A stretch of DNA of 64,000 nucleotides from Tyto alba (taxonomy: Eukaryota; Chordata; Aves; Strigiformes; Tytonidae), in assembly GCF_018691265.1 (NCBI RefSeq), contig NW_024881313.1, forward strand, positions 33,101,518 through 33,165,517, written 5' to 3'. The notes under the pieces were generated by a model, which had not been told where the DNA came from, did not search any database, and was given only the letters and a program-made list of their open reading frames with translations. The position numbers and the translations under genes were made by a program. Shown one piece after another: positions 1 through 12,900 of this stretch. Numbering within the stretch: the first letter of the stretch is position 1; each line of letters opens with the position of its first letter.

Positions 1-642
1 CTTCCTAACAATAAAGAATACTGCCAGAATAAGTATCTTGAAAGATAATACATCACATCTCTTTTTGAAACCCAGAAATGTTATGTGGGCACATACATGC
101 TCCCATAAGCATTCTGATTCAGAGCAGACAGCTCTCCCAATTAAGACAACACTGAGGAAAATTATCCTATTTTCCCCACTTAAAAAATTATTTGGGATGC
201 TGTGGTGATACAACTTTCCAGGTGCACTCTGATCTGGGTTCTGCAAAAAGCTGCCCTGCAAGTCTTATCAACAAGAAGAGATGCCAAAATATCTTAAGTC
301 TTGTCAGGAATTACCTTTTCCCTGTTCCACATACAATTTGTACAGTGCAGACAATTCTCCTTTCCAGTGTGCTTCAGTATAATACATTGCTGGCACACTT
401 GGAGCCAAGGTCAAAGAGAGGTGCCACTAACATGCCACTCATCCGCTGCCTTTTAAATCTCACCCTCTCACCTAACAAATTAGATGCAAGTCCCTGAGTG
501 ATTCCCATGGAGCAAAATGGAAGGGGGAATTTGGGCTGCAGGGAAATGCACAGCATCCCATTAGGAAGAGTCCTCCCCAAGGCCAGAGAGGCTGGAGGCA
601 GCGCGGGGAACCCAGGGGACAGGCAAAGGCAGAGGGGAGTGA

Positions 643-820
643 TCATAGAATAGTTTGGGTTGGAAGGGACCTTTAAAGGTCATCTAGTCCGACCCCTCCT
701 GCAATTAGCAGGGACATCTTCACATCTTCAGCTAGACCAGATTGATCAGAGCACAGCCTAACCTGACTTCAAATGTTTCCAGGGATGGGGCATCCACCAC
801 CTCTCTGGGCAACGTACTGG
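643..820 (-). repeat. CR1 LINE 3' fragment, minus strand
   Basis: The plus strand starts TCATAGAATAGTTTGGGTTG and continues with GAAGGGACCTTTAAAGGTC, the reverse complement of the avian CR1 3' end. It extends through the segment reading GGCATCCACCACCTCTCTGG. It is 5'-truncated, as nearly all CR1 copies are, and carries no intact ORF2. It is non-LTR retrotransposon debris within DPP6 intron 4. Confidence 0.93.
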
Positions 821-1334
821 GCTGATGGGCCAGCTGGATCAGGAGTGGGGGCACCAGGGGAGAGTGAGAGCCAGCAGTGTCAGCATGAAGACAGATTTTA
901 TTTACTGTTGTATTAATAAAACGGAGAAACGAAAACATGCCAAGGTAGCAAAAGTTTTTCTGACCCAGGGCTGGGAAGGAAGAGGACAAAAACTGTGTGC
1001 CTGGATGAGGTGTAACAGTGGTTCTTGTATCAGGACTTTGGATTAATGTGGAGGTGATGTTCTTCAGATTTATTTACTGAGAGGGCAGAGGAGCAAGGGT
1101 AGGACAGGCAGTAGGGAGGCCACAGCATGAAAAAATAGGATTAGCTTGTAACACTGTGCTTTTCTTAAAAATAGCAAAAATTAAAAAACAGGGGAATAAA
1201 CAGATGCCAAATGGAAGCAGTTTGACTTCATCAGACTTCAGCACTAAAGGAAGCCAGCCCATTCCTTTACCCTTAGCAGAATTGTAAAGAAAGGGTTATG
1301 CTATAGTAAAAGAGGATTGTTTATGTGATGCAAA

Positions 1335-1715
1335 GATGATCAGAGGACTGGAGCACCTTCCTTATGAGACCTTATAGTGACCTCCCAGTACCTAAAGGAG
1401 GCCACGGGAAAGATGGGGAGGGATTTAGGGATAGGACAAGTGGTTTTAAAATGAAGGAGGGTAGGTTTTGATTAGATTAGATAGAAGGAAGGAATTGTTC
1501 CCTGTGAGGGTGGTGAGGCACTGGCCCAGGGTGCCCAGAGCAGCTGTGGCTGCCCCCTCCCTGGAAGGGTTCAAGGCCAGGTTGGACGGGGCTGGGAGCA
1601 CCCTGGGCTGGTGGGAGATGTCCCTGCTCATGGCAGGGGGGCTGGAGCTACGTGATCTTTAAGGTCCCTCCCAGCCCAATCCATTCTGTGATTCTATATG
1701 ATTCTGTGATTCTGT
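1335..1715 (+). repeat. CR1 LINE 3' fragment, plus strand
   Basis: It begins GATGATCAGAGGACTGGAGC, passes through the CR1 blocks GGTGAGGCACTGGCCCAG and GTTCAAGGCCAGGTTGGACG, and ends CAGCCCAATCCATTCTGTG followed by ATTCTATATGATTCTGTGATTCTG, the characteristic CR1 terminal short repeats. Compared with the usual layout, an internal part seems missing near 1360, where the text jumps to ACCTTATAGTGACC. The ORF2 tail is broken. It lies in the opposite orientation to the copy at 0.7 kb. Confidence 0.95.
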
Positions 1716-2808
1716 ATGTCAAAGGTTGAAGGTGAAATGGCAGCATGTGAAGTTTAAGGTTGGGTCCTGCAATAATAATTCAGTGATAAATTCTTTGTCT
1801 CATTAAAAAAAAAATAATGCTGTACTTGAGCTTTGTATAAGTCATATAGTGCAAAACAAAATCAATCTGGAATGTGGTCTTATAGTTTTATTGTAGATTT
1901 ACTTTTAGCTTTTGAGTTTCTAAAGCTGTTTTCTGCAGATCTTGAGTCATTAAGTCTCTGATAGCCATCCTCTGCTTTTGTAGCTTTGCAATGATATAGT
2001 ACAACAAAAACACCTCAAGTTAGTTAGTCAAACCCTTAGGCAAGTACTGCATAAGTGACAATTTTACCAGGACGATGTGATTCATATCTCATTGTTGGAG
2101 TAAACATAAATGTATTTTACTTCAGAAATTAACTTCTTACAGGAAATATTGAAAACACTCTGACATACAATGTACTAACTTCTGCCACAATGCTGGCTTC
2201 ATCTACTTCAAAAACCAATGGTAGAAAACACTCTCATCATTATAAATAATACTCTGTATCAGCTGTGAATTTATTTTCTTGTCATTCATTTTAATAACCA
2301 TTTACTAGCTTATTTTCCCAATAATTTCTTAGGGTTTCTCTCATATGCAACTCCACTTCCATTCATCAACACTATTCATTAACAACACTGAAATTACATT
2401 GCAACCATTAGGCAAGAAAAATCAGCAAATCCACAGATTAAAAAATAAGTATTTGCATGAAGGAATGCAGAGAATGTTACCAACAGACAGTAAATTATAT
2501 CAATTGTCTTTTCTACGAAGCACACAAAGATGAGAACTATGCATCTTTCAATTATATATGATATGCAAGACTAGCTTCAAATATCTATATGATACTTTCT
2601 TGTAGTATGAAAGAAACTGAGCTTGCAGAATAATAACAAAACCTGGAGTTCAATTTCACATTATCAGTCATTGCATAGCCTATAGTATTACTGGTGTATT
2701 GCTTTTCCTTGACAATACACAAAGTTGAAATCTATGTCATTTTCTGCTTTACTGATCCAACTGCAAGAGAACTGTGAAATTCTTCTACTTGTTATAGAAA
2801 ATACTTAC

Positions 2809-2903
2809 AATTTTTTTGTTTTCTATTAATACTGTTGAATTGTTAGTTTCGACATTCCTCAGAATCACTGTGCCATTCTGGTTTCTATAAATGAATTCAT
2901 TAT
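2809..2903 (-). CDS. DPP6: DPP6 exon 4 (first strand region of the beta-propeller)
   Basis: This 95-bp exon runs from acceptor TTTCTTGCAG to a perfect donor ATT|GTAAGT. It enters in phase 1, completing Asp with the last base of exon 3, and leaves in phase 0. It encodes [16 protein letters not shown], then [15 protein letters not shown]. The DPP6 counterpart as I recall it is [31 protein letters not shown], so about three quarters of residues agree. The DPP10 counterpart (DVVYKSENGHVIKLNIETNATTLLLEN) is more distant. The segment begins the extracellular beta-propeller. Possible N-glycosylation sequons are NGT, NNS and NST; the pair near NNST matches a conserved position, while NGT may be lineage-specific. 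The next exon (ESLRAIRYEIS in mammals) lies beyond the left end of the window. Confidence 0.95.
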
Positions 2904-4934
2904 CTGCAAGAAAGAAAAGAAAAGAACATGAAGGAAATACAAAATTGTTTGTGTAGAACCTAATTATGGACTTCAACCAAAAGTACTGCTGGGAACTTCC
3001 CTCTAAAGAACACATATATTATTTATTCACTTATTTATTTTTGATGCAGTCATTGCTGTGATGTTAAAGTGGCTTCCAGGCTAGTCATTAAACAACATGG
3101 TTAGTGTTTGTCACATGTTTATTCTGCCACACTTTCCCAGAGCTGAATGCAAGAGGGTGGCCTGTTTTGAATGTACATACACAGCTTACTATATTGTTAG
3201 TGTAGAAAAAAAGAAAGTCGGAAACCATTCCTTATGCTTAAAGGTTTCCAAGATCCTCAGTCTCTGTAGGAGTTTAATAAGCCCAATGCTTAGAAAGTCT
3301 CTGAAAATTAAAGGCAAATCACCCTCTAACAAAGCAGACTCTGGAACCTGTGATTGTGCAAATCTTCCAACTCTGTCATTTGTCCTACAAACATACCAGA
3401 AGGAGATGCATGGAAAGAAATTGCCATTTTCACATAGAACAAGATAAATCAGCTTGTCCCTATTGCACTTTAGGACTACTCCAGCACTCAGAATATCTGG
3501 ACGAGGCCAAGACTCCCGTCCGGTAGCTGCTGCACAGGTGGGAGACAGTCTCCAGCTCTCAAAGCTCAAAACCTACTTGACAGAAAGGCTGGGGAAGACA
3601 TATGAAAGAAACTCCAAATGAGGGTTGAGAGGCAGGTCAAAAGTTCAGGATGAAAAAACATTATAAAAATAAAGGGTTGTCATCGTGTCAAATGTCATAA
3701 ACTGAAGTTCAAGTCTGATCAGTGCTTACATGCACTGCCTCACAGATAAAGCATAAAGCATACATCCCAAGCACACTGCCATTAAAAGATTCAGCAGCCT
3801 TTCTCGACACAGGAGTAGGGTTACTGTTTTTTTCCAAACTGGCTAAACTAAGATTGAGAACTGATGGATGCTACCAAACTTCTGCCTCCAGATTCTGTTA
3901 GGAAAATAATTCCTCATTGCCTATCTTCACTATGACTACCCCAGCGTGACTACCATGATGCATCCCACAAAAGTTAGGGACATGTGAATGGTTAAACATT
4001 ATCCATCTGTTTTCCTGGGATGAGTCAAAGGTGAGTTTAAATCCTACAGGATTCATACAAGGACAGATCCAGCTCATTGTAGCCACAAACAGATGTGCAC
4101 TGACCGGCTCAGGGTAACCCGCTGACGACAGTACTGGGTCCAGAGACTGAGTTCTTTCAAAATTCTGGTGTACATATCTAGTATACTCTTCCTTACCCAT
4201 GTTTCAGTCTTCTTTTATTTCTAAGCTGGTGATGACAATCCTCATCACAGTCATTAACCATCTCTGTAAAATGCTCTGAGAGTGCAGACAAAAAGCTTCT
4301 ACACTCTACTTATTACTATAAATAAAAAGCCATTCCCTATATATCACAGTTTTACATGGAAGCATAGGAAGAAAAAAATTTTTCTGAGATTGGGATGAAT
4401 CAGATTTTGTGAGGCCAAACTGTTGCTGCAATACAGATGATTCTTTCCAAACAAGATTTTAGAGACAAGATTGTCAGTGTCCAAATCACAGCATCAGCCT
4501 TTCAGACTCATAGGCAAATTTCTCAAAACATCTATTTCTTTAAATTATGGAATTAATTTTATCAACACCTTTGGTTCTGAATAAAAAATGCAGGATCTGA
4601 AATAGATTAAAGCTTGCATTTGAGACCAAAATAATGAATAGAGTTCCTGTTTGGATTTGACAGTATTAACATTTTGTCATTAGTTTTGGAGTGTTGTCCA
4701 AGGGCATGGCATTTTCATAAGCGTGTCTGATTATATTCAGGACTTTAAAATATCGCTTCATACAGTTTATGACTGAACAAACTAAGATTCTAAAACCTGG
4801 GAAAGAACTGATTGAACATAACTAGGAAAGAAGTCAAAAAAGTCAGAAGCAGCATGGAGAAGATAAATAGTGAATGCTCAAACCCAGGACACCTGCCTTT
4901 TCCAAAAATAAATATTGGGAGGCATTAAATGACA

Positions 4935-5270
4935 CCAGCCAGTGACAAGTTCAACACAAATAAAAGGGATTATTTCTTCACACAGAAGGTAAACAAGCTG
5001 TAGAAATCACCGTTCCAGAGTAAAGCAGGTGCCAGGAGTGCATGTGGGTCCAAACAAGAATTAGACAAATGGAAGAAAAATCCATCAAAGACTGTGAGTC
5101 TTGAGGGGAAACACTTTTCAGACAGCTCTTGAACCTGTGATTGTGAGAGACTAGAAGCATGCCCTGAGTTATCATCTTGAGAATTTCACCTGCTTCTTTA
5201 ACACTCCCCCTAAGCATTTGCTCTTGTCCCAGGCCAGACATCAGATGATCTCTGGGGTCTGATCCAGCAC
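4935..5270 (+). repeat. Ancient CR1/L3-like LINE remnant
   Basis: The text reads GGGATTATTTCTTCACACAG, later AAACAAGAATTAGACAAATG, GAAGAAAAATCCATCAAAG and finally GGGGTCTGATCCAGCA. These follow the order of the 3' region of old amniote CR1/L3 copies (start of the terminal block, a variant of TTCAAAAAGAAATTAGACAAAT, and the TGATCCAGCA end). It is heavily diverged, with no open frame, and is older than the CR1 copies at 0.7 and 1.5 kb. Confidence 0.7.
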
Positions 5271-8200
5271 CAACTTATTTACAATTTTAACTTCCAGTTT
5301 CTGTGTCCAGATCCTTAAGAAATGCCTTTATGCAAACAATTTAGAAAATGATACAATAAAAGTTATTAATGCTTCCTACACACCTTGCCTTTATATCCTT
5401 AGGCCATTAAGGCTGAAGCATTATTTGTTATATGAGGCAAGTATACAGTCCGAATTTTTATTTTCAGGTATAACAGAAATAACAGGAATATCTAAACCGA
5501 GAGACAGAATATTACCTAATTATCAGATATTCTGAAAAAGATTACTGCTTTAATAATCACCCTATGTCAACAACACATAATGGTTTCCAGTTGCATGCTA
5601 GGATCTAGACAGAAAAATCACTTTTTGAATACAGCCAGCAAATCATTTGGATAATTGTAAGCCTCTCAGGATTTCCCAGTTACAGAAAAAAATAGCAATG
5701 AAACTCAGCTCAAAGTTCAGTACACAGGTAAAGTATCTTATTAATCTAATGAGTCTGTGGGGCTGTTAATATTTGGTAGCTGTTTCTTGAGCATTGCATG
5801 ACGTGATGGAAGCTATACATTACTGCCCATAATGACATTGCTAGTAAACTTTTATTGCTCCCTATGCTCCAAAAAAACATAACATTCTAATAAACTGTGA
5901 AATTTCAAGATGATTACGTAAAAGTTGCTCCACAGTTGGAAGTAGGAGATGAAAGACTTTCCCATTATTTGTTAAAGTGTAACAAGTTCAAAATCAGGTG
6001 CTAATTTGCCGCATGTACTTCTGGTATGCATAAGGAAGAATAAATGAAGCAGTGCTGATTTGTTAGGGCTGTAAATCTTGCTATTATATTCAATACAAGC
6101 CATCAACACAGCATCTGAATTAATGAACAGAAAATTGGTCTGCTTAAGAGAAGAACAAATTGATCTGCATTATACTCCAAGCAGAACACTGTGAGGTTTA
6201 GCTGGTCTGTAAGTCATATTATCTTAGTCCTCAAAACAATCAATGAATAATATTCCTGGACTTCTGTTTTGAAATGTGTGATTTGTTCCAGTGCAAAAGC
6301 ATTTATTTAAATGGGACATACCTCAATCAAAGACAAAAAGCAGTGTAGCAACCTCTGTCTGTAATGAATTCTGTCCAAGGAGCTGATGAGAATTTGCAGC
6401 CTGATTTATAGTTGTCACCACAGCTGATAAAGGTCATCACTGCATCTCATTTTTTATACTTGCCTTTCTTTGGGGCTGCTGTTCAGTGTAAATGATGCTG
6501 AAAATTGTAACTTTCAGGCATAAAGCCATTTATTCCATTTCTTCAACAGCAGAGTTCACTCCGCCAACTCCTCCCCCTCTTTCAACTTCCAGGAAATTGT
6601 CTGGTTGGTAGAATATATTACATGTCTCTGAGTGTAGACACAGATATGTAGTCACACTTACAAAAGTGACTGATTACAAAAAGCAGTGATTACTAGAAAT
6701 AATGGAGCAGCCTTGGTGCTGTACAGAGTAAGCGTAAAGGAATAGAGGAGCCTTGGAAGAAATTTTTAAAAACCTGTTAAGCAGAACAGGTGAAATCAGA
6801 AAACCCAAGACCAATGATATATTTTCAGTGTCAGAGTTTCCCAGCTTCTCTGTACACATCTTTCTTAAATTCAGTCAGGAAATACACATGCAGAGAAAAC
6901 AGATCTAACGACAGGGAGCTCGGGCCCCTTGCAGTCACTGAGCCCTCACCAGGAACAGCACACATGTAAGTTTGCTTAGCCTGGCAGCTCTGCCCGCTGG
7001 CTTCTTGTTTAGGGTGAAACAAGAGAAAATGATGGGATTTTTCTTAAGATAATAATGTATTACTCACTATGGCCCTGATGCAGATTTTGCGTTTTCAGAC
7101 ACGCTACCTGGCCAGCCCTTTCCAAGGGTTTGCCACCAGAAAAGGCACGAGGCCTATGGAAACTTGCCCACTGGTGCTGCTGTGATGCTGAACCTGGAAC
7201 TGGCAGTTGAAACAAAGAAGAAAGATCATGAGGCTGTCACTGGTATCATCTGGGGACTCTGAATCATCAGTTCAATATGCAGAGGCAGCCTAAACAGCCT
7301 GGACACCATCAAGAGGGCAAGACAGCATGGTTCATTTGCCATGATATACAACAAGGAAGCACAAAAGTTCATGGACAACTGATAAACTGAGATATTAAAG
7401 GAAATAGGCAGGATATACCATCTATCATCCCTAATGCAGGGCTGCCTCACTGTGGACCTCTAAAAGGGGCTAGGCTCAAGTTCAACATAACTTCAGCTAT
7501 TGCCGTGGATAGAGAGCCAACACTGGGCTCTTCTCTGAGCCAACACGACTTCTTTTTTACATTGCTATGTGTCAGACTGGGCACCAGGCTAAATAACTCA
7601 TCACAGTGGACAAGAAAGTCTGGGACAATTTTGCCTCTAGAAGGACTAAGTTTGAGTGCTGGCACTGCAAAGAAGCTGAAGGAATTACAGCCAGCTATAG
7701 GAACACAGATTTGCATTAGCACCACTGCTCATGAATTTACTGCTCTACAGCTCCTCTGATGAGACTAAGTAAGTACACACTATCAGAGAGACTGGTTTAT
7801 AGGATAACAGCAGGGCCTGCATGCTTTTGAGGAGAATTTTCATTATTTGTCAGAGATTAAGGAAAGCAGAAAGAAGAACTATGTGATAAAAGATGGGAAA
7901 GAATAAATCCATCTGTAAAAAATAATTTTTAATTAAATTGTAATTTTCTATCAGTTTAACAACTGATGAATTAAAAACAGAGGAAAAAAGTTATAAAATT
8001 CGCATGCAGCAAGTCAACAGTAAGAGTTAGTGAAAGGCAGAAGGTAGGATCAGGACTGTTAGGACAGCTCTAGTCATTTAGATCCACAGACCCAGAGGAA
8101 AAGGCAACTTCTCAAGTACTGTAGTTTCAGATCAGCAGATGTGAAAGATAATTGAATGAGTCTCAGTCTGATGAAAGTCAGCATCGGGGGAATTATCGTT

Positions 8201-9133
8201 CTCAATCCTTAAGATTAAGGGAGATTGGTGAATAAAAGAAATTTAAGTCCTGAAGTTGTTCTGAACCATTTCAGATAAATGAGCCTCCAGATACTAGCAT
8301 GACCAGCAAGGCTGGCAAACAAATTATGCCATGTCAAGAGATCAGACGGCAGCACAGCCCGTGAGAGCCCGCATCGCTCCCCGGGGACCGAGGTCACATT
8401 GCACCAGGCCAGGTGTGCTGCTGGGATGGAGCTCTGTGCTGGCACAGCGGATGTCACGGGGCCACCAAGAGAGGACTGGCACTCTTCTCTTAGTTCTCAT
8501 CCCTGCTGCTGTAGGATGGTCCTTGCTAGACCTGACCCCGGGCATGACCCACAGCAGCTGGCAGGCAGCGTGTGTCTGATGGGCTTTACAGTGGGGTTAG
8601 AAACCCTGGAAGAGTCCTCTGAGATTTCCAGAAGTGAAAACACTGCATCCTGTTCAACCCAATGAAGCCAATTACTGTAGCTGGAAACAAGTCAAGAGCC
8701 TGATGTTATCACTCGCTCTCTTCTGAAAAAGAAAAGTTGTTGTGGGGTTTTTAATGACCCAAAGCGGTCAGAATTTTAGAATTTTATCTTACATCTGAAG
8801 GACGGGTCTTTTACCAGCCCTGCAGCACTGCCTGCCGCGGTGCAGGGCATCACTCAGCACTCAGCCAGGCTCAGAACCCTTTGCTAATGCCATGGCAGCG
8901 CCTGAACCAGCTGAGGGTTTCTTGGAGTCCTCCCAGGCAAGTATTGATCAGACACAACTGGTTAGCACTTACCATCTAACAAGATAATGGGCAGGAAGGT
9001 TGCAACAGAAGGACAGATGTTTTTTCAGATAGAGCTGGTATTTTTAGACTGGCAACAGCATGTACTACAATCATATTCATTTGGAAAAATACATGACGGT
9101 GAAGGAGTGGAATTAAAATAAAAAGTCTTCTGC

Positions 9134-9997
9134 TTGTTTAGAATCCCAACAAGTTTTCTGAAGGGCCAAATGAGCCCCAGCACAGTGGATGGAGACCAGA
9201 GGTGGGAAAAGGAGCAGCTGTGCCGCTCAGGTGGGCTTGGGCATGTCACAGCCCTCACTCCCAGCACACACACACTGTGGCCAAAGAGAAGGGTCTGGCT
9301 GGAGAAAGCAAACCTGTGGCAGACAGGAAAAAAAAATACGGCTTGCAGTGATTACCCACATTTGCAGGATTGGGGGAGGCTGCCAGTTTACACTGAAATA
9401 CAATATGTCTCTGTGGAAACGGTGTCACAACTGAACCGGGTACCCAGGCAGGCTGTGGGCTCGGCAGCAGGGAGTGTTCGCCGCTGTGACTATCGGCACT
9501 CACCCCCGCAAGCCAGCCCACGCAAAGCAGAGCCCCGAGGGGAGAGAGCAGCCCGTCAGAGCCAGGCAAAGCACCAGGCGTACACAGTAAATACAGCCAT
9601 CCACACAGCTCACATGAGCATCTCCACGTTCAGTACAGCCATCCACGCAGCTCACGTGAGCATCTCGCACGGAAAGGAAACTGGGGGCGACTTAGGATTT
9701 CCTGTAAAAAAAACCTGCTTTCTGAGCAAAACAGGGGAGGAAATAGGACAAGCTGAGGTTAAGAGGCTACTGCCTTGGGGCCAAGACCTTGAAAAAACCC
9801 TTAATCCTGCCAGATGCAGCAGAAGCACAGACCTGCTATCTTTAGAGACTGGTTTTGAGAGAGAGAGCCTAAGGCTTTGGGTAATGGAAGCAGAGAGCAA
9901 AATGACAGAACAGGATAAATTCACAGAGGAAATAAAAACGGTCGGAAAAAAACAGCAAACATTAACAAGAAGCACCAAAGAAGAGAAAGAAGGTTGA
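9134..9997 (+). other. Long open frame of 287 codons, unassigned
   Basis: This is the longest open frame in the window, within DPP6 intron 3 and antisense to the gene. The conceptual protein is hydrophilic and basic in its middle part (PRKAEPRGERAARQSQAKHQ), lacks a signal peptide or membrane segment, includes a 14-residue duplication (TAIHTAHMSIS and TAIHAAHVSIS) and ends in a charged tail (TEEIKTVGKKQQTLTRSTKE). I recognise no domain. The opposite strand is also partly open over the same bases, which points to local composition. It is probably non-coding, or at most part of an antisense transcript. Confidence 0.2.
9592..9667 (+). repeat. Two-copy tandem repeat, 42-bp period
   Basis: TACAGCCATCCACACAGCTC (9592) recurs at 9634 as TACAGCCATCCACGCAGCTC, followed in both copies by ACATGAGCATCTC or ACGTGAGCATCTC. 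The period of 42 bp is a multiple of three, so it does not break the open frame that spans it. Confidence 0.85.
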
Positions 9998-12900
9998 GCA
10001 TGATATGAGCAAGGAGACAGGCTTAGAGAAATACTTACTTTGTTTTGCTTTCACGAAAGGGGAAATTGTATCTTATTTAGTAGGCTTGCGGGATTATTGA
10101 CCTACTTAGGACAATATCTGCCTAACTGGAGTCACATACCTTTGCATGACAAGGAGAGTGATCCCCAGGACCTGTACTCCCTGGGGCAGGTATGGTTTAC
10201 TCCTCAGAAAAGCACAGGGAAAGGATGTTCAACAAACGCTAGGCCTGTGCCTGCTCACTAACTGATGTGAAACGCAACCACATAGAATATAATGCAAAAT
10301 AGAAGCACAGTCAGTCCCCGATGGAAGTCTTTTCAGGTGTCCAAACAGATGCAATTCCAAATTCAGCTGGAAAAGAAGACCGTTGTTATGATGCATTTAA
10401 TACTACGATCTGTTGTTCTTTCAAGACATACTGCAGTGCATCTATTTGATATTTATAGCATGTATCTGAATCTGAAATCCCCTCCCCAAAGCAGAAGCCA
10501 AGCTTGTTTTGATACTGAACTGCTTCCCAGAGAGAAAATGCAGGGAAGGCTTCCCATCCCCTGTCCCCTGGTGCTGCAGTAAGCTGCCTCTGGGATAACA
10601 GAGAGAGAGAGAGGCAATGATCACGAGTGGAGAACGGCAACAAACCCCATTTCCATACCCACAGCTTCACCCCACCCTCAGCGAGAGCTGGTCCTTAAGG
10701 ACAGTCCCTGTAGACCTTGGCGCTTGTTATTCATCACAGCACCCTGCCACCACCCTGCCTTTTGTCTTCAATCCACCTGCCCCCACCAGCAACTCTCTTT
10801 TCTTCAGCCTTGCTACTCTGCAATGCAGAAATAAGTAAGTCTGTTATACTTCGTGATGCTGATGCAAGGGAGCAACAGGGGACTGAGAACAGCTTGCCTT
10901 TAACAACATTGCTACAGCCTTTAATTCCAGGAGACAACTGAAATCCCATTTTTATCTTTCTGGCATTATGGGTCATTATCCTTTTACTGTCTACAGCATT
11001 TTTTTTTTTTTTCACATGAGAGGCTGAAAGGAAAACTTCTTTAAATAGGTGATTTACTGTAATTTAGCTAAATGCTGTAGAACACATTGCATTGGTACAT
11101 TAAGTAAGTGCAACATGATAGAATGTACTTTATTATGCAATAAGTGGTTTTAATTGCTCATCACACCAATGCAGTTGCACTTGGTGCACCAATATAGCGC
11201 TTTTACAGTAGTACCAATAAAATAAAACACAATTATAGCTCAGGAAAATTCCCATATCAACGTGCATCTCTAGCAGGCTTGTAAATTAATGTGTCAAAAG
11301 CTCGAAGAAGGCTGAGTCCTGGGAAAACTTAAAACTATAAAAATCAGTAATGCCAGTCTCTTTCTACTTTTTGTCTAATCCCAAATCTTTCAAGATCTAA
11401 ACTAAAAAAAAAAGCTTATTCAGTCTCATTCAGAGAAGACCTCATCACCAAGCCTGAAATCCGGGCAGAGCACACCTTTGAAATTTCAGTCCCAAATTTG
11501 AAACTAGGTACAATTCTGCTGCTGCCTCTCATTTGCGAGACTGAACTCTGCTTCAAAGAGCCCCACTCTGGGAACTCTGTAGGTTCAGATCACGGCTTAG
11601 TGGCATAGGCATGAAAAGCTGAAGTTCGTGTGAGAAACAGAGAACTCATTTCAACTTCAAATAACTCCTCTTCCCTGCTTCTACCTGCTATTATAATGCA
11701 TGGGGGGGAAAAAAGGGAGACACTACAATTAGGAAAAAAATATGAAATCCTCTGGAGTAAATCCATTTTGACTCCATACAGGGCAAATCATCCCAATTAC
11801 AAAACTGCTGCAAAATCCTAACAACAGTAAAAACATACATCTTGTTGCTTGCTGCTCTCAGTTTATCTCTCTGTAATGACTGACAGCAGCATGGGGACTT
11901 CACAGCACACTGAGATGACTTTGGCATATTCCAGATCTGAGAAATCTGCCTCAAAAATTCTCTGACATCTTCTTTTCCTGTTCAATTGCGCTCATGCCAT
12001 GTGCTTTTCAAACCCTACATGTTATAGCAGGAAAAGTGCCGATGACCCCTAGGTTACACCATGACCAGACAGCTGGAGATACCAGATTACACTCATCCCT
12101 TTGATTCCCTGCCAGAAACTTCCCACATTCAGCACAGGCCAAAAGCAATTTAACCCCAAATAACTAATTTCCCAGGAAATGGTCTCTGATGCCTTTATCC
12201 ACACCCCTCATATTTTTCATGGTCTCACCATGCATCTGAACAGAAAAACAGAGTGCAGACAACGGGCAGCATGTATCAGCTTATCCCAGCTCTGCAATGT
12301 GGCCAGCGTGGGTGGCGCAGCACAAATACATAGTGGCACAGATTTTACTGGGAGTATAAGACCTCCAGGGCTTTTGCCATAGTAGTTGCCAGCTCACATG
12401 AGAGCCCAAGCTACCATTCCTGCTTTGTTGTCCCCACCTCTCCTGCTCCGTGCAGGTGCACTTGCTCCAAGCACTCCCTGGTTGTGCCCCAGGCCAGTGC
12501 AGCATCGCTCAGCGACCTCCCTCTTTCTCTGCCAAACGCACTGGTCTTACCTGCCTCATATAGTTTGGCTTCACACAGGGGAGTGCATAACCCAAAGTGT
12601 TACATGTAAATGTAATAATCCATTCGACACTGAGGAAAAAAAAGGGATCTGTGATTAAATTTTCATTAAAATGGGGCCCCACAGCTTGCTTTCTTAATTC
12701 CTCTGTGCATTTCCTTGCTTCCTTCTCTTTGCCTCCAAGAAAATTACACTTGTTAGTGGCCATGATGGAGAGAAGAAACTTATAAAGTGGATTTTTTTCC
12801 TTTTCATTATTATTATTGTGGGCAGAGTACTAAAATTTCAGTACAGACACAATGAGATCATTGTATATTAACAAGTGATTCTGCTGTGTGTACAACTCTG

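Larger units (their letters stand above)
1..2808 (-). other. DPP6: DPP6 intron 4, 5' part (gene runs right to left)
   Basis: The donor is at 2808-2803 (GTAAGT). The stretch contains two CR1 fragments, one on each strand, near 0.64-0.82 kb and 1.34-1.72 kb. The rest is AT-rich sequence in which I see no coding exon or RNA gene. The next DPP6 exon is not in these 2.8 kb. Confidence 0.85.

Noticed and set aside
3189..3569. 126-codon minus-strand open frame near DPP6 exon 4
   Set aside because: It lies in intron 3 on the gene strand but does not match any DPP6 segment and has no paired acceptor and donor in a compatible phase that I can support.
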